From Pedobacter cryoconitis (GTDB taxonomy: Bacteria; Bacteroidota; Bacteroidia; Sphingobacteriales; Sphingobacteriaceae), in contig NZ_JACHCC010000014.1 in the NCBI RefSeq assembly GCF_014207135.1, forward strand, positions 1-64,000: 64,000 nucleotides of DNA, in the 5' to 3' direction. Both the position numbers and the translations under genes were made by a program. The number at the start of each line of letters is the position of its first letter. Position 1 is the first letter of the stretch. The notes beneath the pieces were generated by a model that was not told the DNA's origin, made no database searches, and saw only the letters and a list, made by a program, of their open reading frames with translations. This document shows, in pieces, positions 52,932 through 61,608 of this stretch.

Positions 52932-53714
52932 TCATGTCTGTATAGTTGCCGGAATAACCAGCGGGCAGGTGTATCCTTCACATGCCATTAACTTAACGTT
53001 AATATTAAAGGTTTCATGTATATTTTTACAATTAATTACTTCTAATGGTGTACCCAGAGCCACTTTCCGTCCATTTTTGAGCATTAGTATTTTATCTGCA
53101 AACCGGGAAGCAAAATTGATATCATGAAGGATACAAATGACACAATATCCACGATTGGCAAGGCTGCGGGCAAGTTCCATAACCTGCTGCTGATAAAGCA
53201 GATCCAGTCCATTGGTTGGCTCATCCAAAAACAAACAGGCGTCAGGACAATCGTAAACCTGGGCCAGTACTCTTGATAGTTGTACACGCTGCTGTTCCCC
53301 ACCCGAAAGGGTATTATAATCTCTCCCCGAAAGGTGGGTAATACCTGTTTCTTCCATCACCTTTTGAACAACTTCCTGATCATGCGGGCCGGGCTGTTGT
53401 TCAAAATGCGGATACCTGCCCATCATGACCAGTTCATCCACCATAAAAGAAATGGAAATTGTATGATGCTGAGAAAGGACTGCACGTTGTCTTGCCAGTT
53501 CTGGCAAGGTATATTTCTTCAGGTTTTGTCCCCTGAAGACAATATCACCGTAAGCAGGTGTAGTTTCCCTGCACAATAACTTCATCAACGTGCTTTTACC
53601 AGCTCCGTTTGCGCCCAGTACAGCTAACAACTCGCCAGATTTCACTTCAAAACTTAAGTCATGCAGCAACATCTTTTTTCCGATCTGATAAGTAATATTT
53701 TGTACCTGGATCAT
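52932..53714 (-). CDS. hmuV: Heme ABC transporter ATPase HmuV
   Basis: A 260-aa ATPase with Walker A GANGAGKST, signature LSGGEQQR, and Walker B CLFLDEP. The ATG at 53714 begins MIQVQNITYQIG; the frame upstream to TTG 53774 overlaps hmuU and is not used. It pairs with HmuU; its start is 1 nt after the hmuU stop. Confidence 0.95.
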   Translation of the reverse strand: MIQVQNITYQIGKKMLLHDLSFEVKSGELLAVLGANGAGKSTLMKLLCRETTPAYGDIVFRGQNLKKYTLPELARQRAVLSQHHTISISFMVDELVMMGRYPHFEQQPGPHDQEVVQKVMEETGITHLSGRDYNTLSGGEQQRVQLSRVLAQVYDCPDACLFLDEPTNGLDLLYQQQVMELARSLANRGYCVICILHDINFASRFADKILMLKNGRKVALGTPLEVINCKNIHETFNINVKLMACEGYTCPLVIPATIQT

Positions 53715-53715
53715 A

Positions 53716-54762
53716 TTATAATTTATTTTTATTACGCTCAGAAATAATGATAGAGATGAATACAGGGGTACCAATTAAAGCTGTCAGAATACCAATAGGC
53801 AGCTCACCGGGAGCTACTATAGTCCTGGCTATCAGATCGGCAATGGTTAACAATGCAGCCCCCAGAATTGCTGCACCTGGAATGACCAGACGGTTGTCGG
53901 CCGTAAAAGTCATTCTTAGAATATGCGGAATGATCAATCCGATAAAACCAATGATTCCGGATACCGCTACAGAAGTACCTACTGCCATAGTGGCCAGTAC
54001 AATAATGATCCTTTTTATTGTAACTACATTGATTCCCATGTGAAGTGCCTGGGCTTCCCCTAATGCCAATGCGTTTAAAGATTTGGCCAGGAATGGAAGA
54101 ATTGCTACAGGTATCAAAATAAAAGGCATGACACCAGTCACTGTTTCCCAGTTTGCACCGCCCAGACTTCCCAGACTCCAGAAAGCAATTGCCGGGAGTT
54201 GTTCATTAGTAGCCATATAGGTTAACAAACCAACGAATGCACTTGCCAGCGCAGTAATTGCAATACCTGATAGTAATAACATGGTAATTGCAGTCTTACC
54301 ATTCCGGGTAGACATCCGGTAAACGATCAGGGTAGCAAGTGCAGCACCGATAAAAGCGGAAATGGAAATTGCATAAAAACCAATTACTCCGTTTAATTTT
54401 GTAAAGAAGGTAAATTCCATGACAATCATCAATACCGCGAACAGTGTTCCGCCAGCAGATATCCCAATTAACCCGGGTTCTGCGAGAGGGTTTCTGAACA
54501 GGCCCTGAATAGCAGCACCAGAAACACCCAGCCCAGCTCCAATCAATACACCTAAGACCACCCTGGGCAATCTGATATTCATCAGTACCGCTGCTTGTTG
54601 TGATTTAAAACCTATAGTTTCTGAAAGTCCGGTTTTATAAGCTATAATCGATAAAAGCTCGGCCATACTTATTCTGACCGCCCCCAGGCAGGAAGATAAA
54701 ATCACAACGGCTAACAGCAGGAGCGAAAGTAATATCAGGATCAGTTTTGTTTTTTTACTCAA
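53716..54762 (-). CDS. hmuU: Heme ABC transporter permease HmuU
   Basis: A 348-aa FecCD-family permease with about ten helices; AGLGVSGAAIQGLFRNPLAEPG is the classical FecCD loop, followed by IGFIGLIIPHILR. The start is TTG, overlapping the hmuT stop as TTGA, a 4-nt coupling. It moves heme across the inner membrane. Confidence 0.95.
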   Translation of the reverse strand: MSKKTKLILILLSLLLLAVVILSSCLGAVRISMAELLSIIAYKTGLSETIGFKSQQAAVLMNIRLPRVVLGVLIGAGLGVSGAAIQGLFRNPLAEPGLIGISAGGTLFAVLMIVMEFTFFTKLNGVIGFYAISISAFIGAALATLIVYRMSTRNGKTAITMLLLSGIAITALASAFVGLLTYMATNEQLPAIAFWSLGSLGGANWETVTGVMPFILIPVAILPFLAKSLNALALGEAQALHMGINVVTIKRIIIVLATMAVGTSVAVSGIIGFIGLIIPHILRMTFTADNRLVIPGAAILGAALLTIADLIARTIVAPGELPIGILTALIGTPVFISIIISERNKNKL

Positions 54763-55631
54763 TTTAATTTAGTTGCAAGTTCCTGAATAGCAATACCTAA
54801 ACGCGGACCAAAACTACCAAGCAGTTCCCCGTCCATACTTATAATCCTCTTGTTTTTACCTGCATTGGTTTCTTTAACTCCTTGAATCTTGACTACCCCA
54901 GGGATTCCACCCAAACTCTGTAAACCTGAATCGAAAAGCAGAATAACATCAGGGTTAGCTTTGACCAGGGCCTCAGCAGTTAATGGCTTGTAATCTGCAA
55001 ATTCAGTAACTGCATTCTGCCCCCCTGCCAGCTTAATTGCAGTTTCTACCTGTGTTCCTGTACCCCCAACCATCATTGTTCCTGCACCACGTGCATAGAT
55101 GAACAGCACCTTTGTTTTTTTAGTCACAGGTTTAACCGCAGCCAGATCAGTATCCAGAATTTTCGCCAGTGAATCTCCTTTAGCCTGAAGATGAAGACTG
55201 TCAGCCAGGGTATGGATTATCTTTTTTGTACCATCAGCAGAGAATTCCTGATCCAGTAATAAAAGTTTCACGCCCGCTGCTTTAAACTGAGCAGAAATTG
55301 CCGGCGTAATATCTTTCTTAGCAGCGATAATCAGGTTAGGCTGCAGTGCCAGAATACCTTCTGCATTTATATTCCTGTTATGACCTACTTTTGGTTTTGA
55401 CTTCAGGTTCTCCGGATAATTACTGGTTACATCTGTCCCAACTATATTTTTATCCAGACCTATTCCCGCAAGTACTTCACTGATTGCTCCATTCAGAGAC
55501 ACAATTTTAGTACTATCCGGAAGACTTTCTGCTTTAGGCTGACTACCGGTATTACATGCACCAAGGCTAAGCACAAACAAAGTCGCAGCCAGGAGGTTAA
55601 GTTTTCTGTTTTTATTGAATTGAAAATTCAT
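54759..55631 (-). CDS. hmuT: Heme-binding lipoprotein / periplasmic binding protein HmuT
   Basis: A 290-aa lipoprotein (lipobox LSLGAC, Cys 26), a class III binding protein: IVSLNGAISEVLAGIGLDKNIVGTD at the start, and LQPNLIIAAKK. It captures heme in the periplasm and gives it to HmuUV. It is tightly linked to hmuU by overlap. Confidence 0.93.
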   Translation of the reverse strand: MNFQFNKNRKLNLLAATLFVLSLGACNTGSQPKAESLPDSTKIVSLNGAISEVLAGIGLDKNIVGTDVTSNYPENLKSKPKVGHNRNINAEGILALQPNLIIAAKKDITPAISAQFKAAGVKLLLLDQEFSADGTKKIIHTLADSLHLQAKGDSLAKILDTDLAAVKPVTKKTKVLFIYARGAGTMMVGGTGTQVETAIKLAGGQNAVTEFADYKPLTAEALVKANPDVILLFDSGLQSLGGIPGVVKIQGVKETNAGKNKRIISMDGELLGSFGPRLGIAIQELATKLN

Positions 55632-55685
55632 ATTTATAATTATTTAATAAGATAAAATCTGCCAGTTGAAAAAAAAATGAATAAA

Positions 55686-55714
55686 GGCGGCTTTCATACA
55701 GGATGAAAGCCAGC
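55686..55714 (-). terminator. Attenuator-like hairpin between hmuY and hmuT
   Basis: On the minus strand: GGC-t-GGCTTTCAT / ATGAAAGCC-g-CC with a 5-nt loop, followed by TTTATTCATTTTTTTTT. It may reduce read-through from hmuR-hmuY into the ABC transporter genes. Confidence 0.7.
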
Positions 55715-55738
55715 CTTCGCAACCTAAACTAACCAAGT

Positions 55739-56803
55739 CTATGCCTTTTTAACCAATTTATATTCGATCACTGGTTTACCGCGTACCCCAGCATCATTTG
55801 GATGGAAACTCACAAATTTCAATTTATAAATATTACCAGCACCGTCTTTAACCAGGTAAAAACGATCTGTTTTCACACCTATTGGTGTACCCGACGTAAT
55901 TCTCCAGTTTCCAGCAATCACATCTCTGTTGCCAACGAAAGTTATACCTGATAAATTCGCTTCAGTAAAGTCAGCAAAAGCAACATTACTGTTTGCCCCT
56001 GCACCAGTGTAGATTACTTCAGCAGCTGTTACCCCACCTACAAAATTAATCAGTACAAAATCCGAAAAAGTATAAGGAATAGTTGCATTGGCCTTATAGG
56101 TAGACAGTGTCCATTGTATATCCCAGGCTGCTTTAACAGGCTCAACATCAACTGCACCAGTTACGAAGGATACATATTTAAAATTAAAAGCGGCATCTTT
56201 TGTAACTGTCAGACTTTTAAAAGTTGTCTCATTGATTTTGGCATATTGCAAGGTATAACCTGCTCCGGCGCGGATGACACGGATTTTTTCCCATCCGCTC
56301 TTTCCACCACGGTTAATGATATAGACTTTATTGTCCGCATCAGTTGCCGAAATTGTTTTAATCACCGTACCTGCCAGATATGCCGTTGCAGTTCCTTCTA
56401 CAGGATCTATAGTAGAAAAACCACCTTCACCCTGTCCAAGATTTAAAGCCCCCGAAGCCGCCAGTGTAATAGTATCGGTTGCAGTCACCTTGGTTAAATC
56501 AGTTTGTGCTAAAGCAATGGCAGTTGCTCCAACAGTATGATTTAATATTACTTTGAAATCATTTCCCGCGTAAAAGCCCAGATCCCATGAAGTACGGGCA
56601 ACCGAAGTTTGTTTATCAGTACTGAAATCCACGAAAACACTGTTTCCTGCACTTGCACCTGCTTCTGTGCCAATAAGACCATTTAAAGTAAGCTTATTGC
56701 CTACTGAAGCCGGGGCTTCAATAATTGGATTGTTATCTTTTTTGCAGGCTGTAAATGCCGTTGCAAAACATAATAAAGTGATGAGTTGAGTAAATTTGTT
56801 CAT
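55739..56803 (-). CDS. hmuY: HmuY-family heme-binding lipoprotein
   Basis: A 354-aa lipoprotein (lipobox TAFTAC). The sequence is beta-rich and ends in the HmuY-type region (YKLKFVSFHPNDAG). HmuY proteins capture heme at the surface and pass it to the receptor HmuR, whose gene lies 19 nt upstream. The heme ligands cannot be named from the sequence alone. Confidence 0.88.
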   Translation of the reverse strand: MNKFTQLITLLCFATAFTACKKDNNPIIEAPASVGNKLTLNGLIGTEAGASAGNSVFVDFSTDKQTSVARTSWDLGFYAGNDFKVILNHTVGATAIALAQTDLTKVTATDTITLAASGALNLGQGEGGFSTIDPVEGTATAYLAGTVIKTISATDADNKVYIINRGGKSGWEKIRVIRAGAGYTLQYAKINETTFKSLTVTKDAAFNFKYVSFVTGAVDVEPVKAAWDIQWTLSTYKANATIPYTFSDFVLINFVGGVTAAEVIYTGAGANSNVAFADFTEANLSGITFVGNRDVIAGNWRITSGTPIGVKTDRFYLVKDGAGNIYKLKFVSFHPNDAGVRGKPVIEYKLVKKA

Positions 56804-56822
56804 GTTGTGTATTTATTAGGAT

Positions 56823-58919
56823 TTAATCTTTTGCCCAGTTAAAACTTAAACCCACTACATAGGAACGGCCATAACTTAATGGTATAGAACCTCCTCCGGT
56901 ACTATGTGCGCCACCTGTAGCTGTAGCAGTGCTATTCAGTGTAGTAATATTAAACAGGTTATTTACACCTGCATTTAAGTTGAGTGTTTTAAAAAGTTTT
57001 TTGGTTATCATCAGATCGGCAATAGTTGATGAAGCAACTTTTGTCAATTTTATCTTTTGTACTCCATTCTCTGTATAATCCTGATATCTTCGGGTGGTAC
57101 CATTAAATTTGGCCGATAAGTTCAAAATCGCTCCGAGCCTTGGGAAACTATAACTCAGGTTGGTATTGATTTCCGGTGACCATACAAATTCGGGAGATTC
57201 ACCATATAGTGTAGATACTGCACTAAATTTATTATACGAACCGATCATGGCAAAACCGAGGGTTGCCTGGAAATCTTTCCATAGCAGTGTATTGTCTAAT
57301 GTACCGCCAACTGTCCTGAATCTGTCGACATTATACAAAGTGGTTACTCCCCCATCAGTTTCTGAAGTCACAAAATTGATCTGGTTTTTAATATTGTTAT
57401 AGAAACCTCCTAATACAGAGCTGACCGTAAGCTCCTTTGTCTGGACTGCATCAAGCGAAAAAGAGGCTGTGAAACTATTGGATTGTTCTGCTTTCAGATT
57501 TTCGTTTCCAAGAATGGTATGGTTGGCATCAACAAAATCATAGTAGAGTTCACGTAATGCCGGTGCACGGAAACCACTTGCATAACCCAAACGGAAATCA
57601 AGTTTGTCAGTCAGCTTAATCTTGGTATTCAGTGATGGGATAACCGGAGGGGCATCATAAACCGAGTTTTTAATGAATCTGAAACCAGGACGGATAGTTA
57701 CTCCTTTGATGACATCCAGTGTCGATGAAATGAAAAATGCATAATCATTGATTGTAGGATTTCCTTTAATTCTGGCAGCACTGGCCCCATCGAGCGTAAC
57801 TTCTACACCAGGTTGAAAAGCGATCTGATCAGACAGCTTATATTGAAGGGTAGTCCTGACAGTTCCTGTTCTGAATTTCGCAACATCCTGCTCGCCCAAT
57901 CCATCGGTTAACCTGTCCGTCCCTGCAGCGAAATCATGCTCTGTGGTTTTAGTCGCACGCCGCAAATCATTATAACTTAAAGAACCACTTAGTTGTAGCT
58001 TATTGTTAAAGCGATAATCTCCCTGTAATTGCTGTGTATATCTGTTAGTGATATATTGCTGATTCTTCGACTTGTTTACATTTGCAATATAAGGTCCTCT
58101 GCTATCAATGTTTTCGTTTACATAATCTAATCTGTACCAGATATTTAAATTATCATCATTATAACCCACTCTGGCATTGGCGAACCATTTCTTTTTTGGT
58201 TTCCAGCGGTTTGGATTGGCCAGACTTTCGTCAGCCGTAGTTGTAGGACTGATCACATTAAAGCCATTAAAATCTTCACGTGTCAGGCCCGCCAATGCAT
58301 TCCAGTTTTTATTTCGCCATCCTGCTCCCAGGTGCTGGGTATGCATTCCTGATTTACCAAAAGGAGCATATTCTGTTCCTACTGTTTCTTCCTGAACCCT
58401 TGCATTTATATTCAGGTTTTCTTTCCCCGGTCTTTTAGTAATGATATTGATTACACCGACTAATGCATCCGAGCCATAAGAAACAGAGAGAGGCCCTTCT
58501 ACGATTTCAATGCGTTCAACCGTATTGATGTCAATCTGGGCTAAACTTTCACGGGCGTCACTCCTGTCCAGCATTGGTACACCATCTAATAAGATTTTTA
58601 TGCTGCGTCCGGACATCCCCATCATCTGGACATCCGTCGTCCCCAGAGCCATATCATTGGAAAACCTGAATCCAAGTTCTGTATTTAGTACCTGCTGAAT
58701 ACTGGTTGCAGCTTTTAACCGGATCCGCTCAGCATTGATAATGCGTGTTCTGTAAACAGAATTTTTTAGAGATTGAGGCTGATATTCACCTGTGACAACA
58801 ACTTCTTTCAGATTATTAGCCGTCGTATCTTTTTTCTTCTGACTAACGACAGTTTTGTCCTGCGCATGAATAGTTGCAGTAAATATAAATATAGTAACCA
58901 GCAGTAAACCAATTCTCAT
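56823..58919 (-). CDS. hmuR: TonB-dependent heme receptor HmuR
   Basis: A 698-aa outer-membrane TonB receptor: plug with NLKEVVVTGEYQPQS, IKILLDGVPMLDRSDARESL and VERIEIVEGPLSVSYGSDAL. The barrel ends in an aromatic residue (VGLSFNWAKD). First gene of the hmu operon; two Fur-like dyads flank its promoter. Confidence 0.93.
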   Translation of the reverse strand: MRIGLLLVTIFIFTATIHAQDKTVVSQKKKDTTANNLKEVVVTGEYQPQSLKNSVYRTRIINAERIRLKAATSIQQVLNTELGFRFSNDMALGTTDVQMMGMSGRSIKILLDGVPMLDRSDARESLAQIDINTVERIEIVEGPLSVSYGSDALVGVINIITKRPGKENLNINARVQEETVGTEYAPFGKSGMHTQHLGAGWRNKNWNALAGLTREDFNGFNVISPTTTADESLANPNRWKPKKKWFANARVGYNDDNLNIWYRLDYVNENIDSRGPYIANVNKSKNQQYITNRYTQQLQGDYRFNNKLQLSGSLSYNDLRRATKTTEHDFAAGTDRLTDGLGEQDVAKFRTGTVRTTLQYKLSDQIAFQPGVEVTLDGASAARIKGNPTINDYAFFISSTLDVIKGVTIRPGFRFIKNSVYDAPPVIPSLNTKIKLTDKLDFRLGYASGFRAPALRELYYDFVDANHTILGNENLKAEQSNSFTASFSLDAVQTKELTVSSVLGGFYNNIKNQINFVTSETDGGVTTLYNVDRFRTVGGTLDNTLLWKDFQATLGFAMIGSYNKFSAVSTLYGESPEFVWSPEINTNLSYSFPRLGAILNLSAKFNGTTRRYQDYTENGVQKIKLTKVASSTIADLMITKKLFKTLNLNAGVNNLFNITTLNSTATATGGAHSTGGGSIPLSYGRSYVVGLSFNWAKD

Positions 58920-58927
58920 TAAAAAAC

Positions 58928-58991
58928 CTATTTAGAATTATTTTAAATAACTCCGCAAACATAGCTAGTTATTTAGAATAATTACAAATAA
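58928..58991 (-). promoter_or_regulatory. Promoter of the hmu operon with two Fur-like dyads
   Basis: Minus strand: -33 TTTG (58985-58988), 21-bp spacer, -7 box TATGTTTG (58956-58963). Two near-identical 23-bp dyads lie around it: 58928-58950 and 58969-58991, both of the form TATTTAGAAT-N-ATTNNAAATA, each matching its inverse at 9 of 11 positions. The upstream copy covers the -33 to -13 region, the other the start point. The iron-repressor identity is inferred from the heme genes. Confidence 0.7.
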
Positions 58992-59059
58992 AATTTACAA
59001 TAATTCACAAAACATTAGTAATGAGACTAATAAATCAATCTTAATTTAAGATCTGGCTT

Positions 59060-59794
59060 TTATTTATTCGTTTTTAAGACACTTAAACCAACGTATTTAA
59101 AGAAGGAATCTTTATAGGTATTCCCCAGTTGCAAAATAGTCTTGTTTTTAAGTATGACCATATTTCCTTCAATATGATTGATCTTTTTATGGTTGACCAC
59201 GAATGATTTATGAATACGCAAAAAACTATCTTCCGGCAATTGCAGAATGACATTTTTCAAAGGGATATAAGCAGTATAGCTCTCATTTTCGAGATTAAAG
59301 ATCACATGGTTATCATTTGATTCGATATAATAGATATCATCAAATTCTATCTTAATCAACCTCCCTTTAGCCCCGTATTTGATATAAATATAACTGATTT
59401 CAGAAGATACTGGGGGTACAGCAGATTTACCCAGCATCGGGACAAAACTAATCACTTTATGAATAGCCTGCATAAACCGCTTGTGAGAAACCGGTTTTAA
59501 TAAATAATCAACTGCATTATGACCAAATGCATCAAAAGCGTAATCTCTGTAACCACTTACAAAAATTACCTTGGTTGCTGTAGTAATTTGCTCACAGAAA
59601 TCCCTTCCGTCCAGTTCGGGCATATTAATATCCAGAAAAATAAGATCTGGTGCCAACCTGTTCACCTCAACTAACCCCTGTTCCGGATCACTGTTAAAAC
59701 CGACTAATTCCAGGTAAGGGACTTCACTGATATACTCGCGCAACGTACTGATCACATGAAATTCATCATCAACTATATAACAACTTATATTCAT
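59060..59794 (-). CDS. LytTR-family response regulator
   Basis: A 244-aa two-component regulator: receiver domain with phospho-acceptor Asp in LIFLDINMPELDG and VDYLLKPVS; LytTR DNA-binding domain with IYYIESNDNHV and FLRIHKSFVVNHKKI. No LytS/YehU-type kinase gene is next to it. It is convergent to nothing; the small-peptide gene lies on the other strand across a 326-nt gap. Confidence 0.95.
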   Translation of the reverse strand: MNISCYIVDDEFHVISTLREYISEVPYLELVGFNSDPEQGLVEVNRLAPDLIFLDINMPELDGRDFCEQITTATKVIFVSGYRDYAFDAFGHNAVDYLLKPVSHKRFMQAIHKVISFVPMLGKSAVPPVSSEISYIYIKYGAKGRLIKIEFDDIYYIESNDNHVIFNLENESYTAYIPLKNVILQLPEDSFLRIHKSFVVNHKKINHIEGNMVILKNKTILQLGNTYKDSFFKYVGLSVLKTNK

Positions 59795-60120
59795 CGGTTA
59801 ATTTATATTAATCACAGGTAATATTATGATAAATGAATGTACTATATAAACAGCTAATTAGACAATTCATTTTATCCACAGCTCAATGTATAAAATAGCT
59901 GCTAACTAACGAAATCCCAGAGCTTTATTTTTCGCAGACAGAATCTTAAAATATAAACCCCTCTAAAAATTATGTTCACCATTCAAAAACCTGCTTTAAC
60001 CCGAACTATTTTATCGGACCAAACAATATTTATAATTTGTAGCTATTAAAAAACTAAGCCTCATTAATACGAAAAATCTCAGTCCTGCCCGAAGGAAAAA
60101 TAAATAATACTTTTCTACCT
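59795..60120. other. Intergenic region between LytTR regulator and small peptide gene
   Basis: AT-rich, no gene, no strong terminator or perfect TAnnTTTG box recognised on either strand. It must carry promoters for the divergent LytTR and small-peptide genes. Confidence 0.4.
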
Positions 60121-60249
60121 ATGAAAAGAACAAGTCAGATCGTATCTACTTTCTGGCTTGCTTTATTTTTCTTCAAAAGCCTGGCTCAGACTGGAGATAT
60201 AAAATTAAAGAAGGAAAAAAACAATGCTAGCAGAGACCAAAACAAATAA
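60121..60249 (+). CDS. Small exported peptide (42 aa)
   Basis: An ATG opens a 42-codon frame beginning MKRTSQIVSTFWLALFFFKS with a clear signal peptide (basic start, hydrophobic core, LAQ end, cleavage near residue 23). This leaves a charged mature peptide of about 19 residues rich in Lys, Asn and Asp. Its 3' end overlaps the start of the HlyD-like gene by 26 nt. It may be a secreted peptide, or simply a translational leader for the adaptor. No family recognised. Confidence 0.5.
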   Translation: MKRTSQIVSTFWLALFFFKSLAQTGDIKLKKEKNNASRDQNK

Positions 60250-60919
60250 CCTCCTGAATAAGATTAACAGTTACAGCATGACATTGACTTTTGCAACGCT
60301 TTGTCTGCTGATTCTGATTACATTTATTATTCCATACAGGGACAGTCTCTCATTCAAGGCCGAATTTCATACGCAGCATAAAATTATTCCGGTAATCAGC
60401 CCCTACAATGGTATTATCAAAAAAAATGTCTTTAATATCAATAATGCAATAGAACCTAATTTATTTCTGTTTACCATTTTTGATTTATCAGCGCAAAAGG
60501 ATATATCAATATATGCTAAAGAGGCTGGTTATTACATGCCTAATAAAATACAATTCAGGAATAAAACTTATGTCAGTAAAAATGATACGCTCTTTTATAT
60601 CATGCCTGACATTAAAAGTAAAGGTGAAGTATATTGTACAGCCGCAGCCGATGAGTCGAATGTCGCCAAACTGAATGTTGGAAATAAAGTAATGATCAGT
60701 GTGGATCGTGATGAGCAGGAATTTAGTATTTCCGGCACTATCTCTTCTATATCCAGGGTACCAGACAGATCAGGAAAATACCCTTTCCAGATCAGCCTGG
60801 AAAATAAAGATGTACGCTTTATTTCAGAAAAGGATATGTTTTATTTTAACCACCAGGGTAAGGCCCTGATCAACTATAAAACCAAAAACCTGGCTCACAA
60901 ATTACTTAGTTTTTTATAG
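60224..60919 (+). CDS. HlyD-like membrane-fusion/adaptor protein
   Basis: A 231-aa protein with one N-terminal transmembrane helix (MTLTFATLCLLILITFIIP), then a biotinyl-lipoyl-like half (VISPYNGIIKKNVFNINNAI) and a beta-barrel-like half (NVGNKVMISVDRDEQEFSISGTI). It resembles the HlyD/RND adaptor fold but is short and lacks the long alpha-hairpin. No ABC transporter gene is adjacent, unlike peptide-secretion adaptors. Located between three regulator genes. Confidence 0.7.
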   Translation: MLAETKTNNLLNKINSYSMTLTFATLCLLILITFIIPYRDSLSFKAEFHTQHKIIPVISPYNGIIKKNVFNINNAIEPNLFLFTIFDLSAQKDISIYAKEAGYYMPNKIQFRNKTYVSKNDTLFYIMPDIKSKGEVYCTAAADESNVAKLNVGNKVMISVDRDEQEFSISGTISSISRVPDRSGKYPFQISLENKDVRFISEKDMFYFNHQGKALINYKTKNLAHKLLSFL

Positions 60920-60930
60920 CGTAAAGCGTA

Positions 60931-61581
60931 TTACTGGATAATACCACTTAATACAGCAAATCTGATCAGCGCTGCAGTATTTCTTGAACCGGTCTTCTCA
61001 ATCAGACTCTGCCTGTGGCCTTCAATCGTCCGTTTGCTGATGAACAGTTTATCAGACATTTCGTTGTTCGTCAGCCCTTCGGCTATCAAATGTAATATTT
61101 CAATTTCCCGCATAGAGAAATCCAGGTTAGCATTGATCTGATTTATAGGCATATTAGCTGCATGAACTAACTTATCAAGCAAACGTATTGACAATTCAGC
61201 ACATAAGTATTTACCACCTGTATTGACATGTTTTAATGAAAAGATCAATTCGTCAGCACTTACACTTTTCAAGAGGTAGCCAGACGCCCCTTCAGAAAAC
61301 GCCTGTGAGACGTACTTCTCATTATCCAGCATGGAAAGCATTACAATCTGTGTTTCAGGTTTTTTCAATTTCAATTCCCTGATCAGGGAAATCCCATCCA
61401 TCTCGGGCATATTAATATCAGCAAGTACAATATCAACTTTAATTCCTTTATCGATGATTTCCAGAACCTCCAGACCATTAGTAGCTTCGCCGGCTATACT
61501 AATTTCCTTGTCGGCTTCCAACAGCATACGAATTCCATTACGAACTATATTATGATCTTCTGCTAATAGTAAACTTAACAT
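60931..61581 (-). CDS. NarL/LuxR-type response regulator
   Basis: A 216-aa regulator: receiver with LLLAEDHNIVRNGIRMLLEA, phospho-Asp in VLADINMPEMDG and a C-terminal LuxR HTH (MREIEILHLIAEGLTNNEM, ISKRTIEGHRQSL). Partner of the histidine kinase 27 nt upstream. Confidence 0.96.
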   Translation of the reverse strand: MLSLLLAEDHNIVRNGIRMLLEADKEISIAGEATNGLEVLEIIDKGIKVDIVLADINMPEMDGISLIRELKLKKPETQIVMLSMLDNEKYVSQAFSEGASGYLLKSVSADELIFSLKHVNTGGKYLCAELSIRLLDKLVHAANMPINQINANLDFSMREIEILHLIAEGLTNNEMSDKLFISKRTIEGHRQSLIEKTGSRNTAALIRFAVLSGIIQ

Positions 61582-61608
61582 AAATGTGTTTTATCTGATT
61601 AAAAAAAT

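Noticed and set aside
60931..61581. Quorum-sensing LuxR receptor
   Set aside because: It has a receiver domain with phospho-Asp rather than an autoinducer-binding domain, and a histidine kinase beside it.
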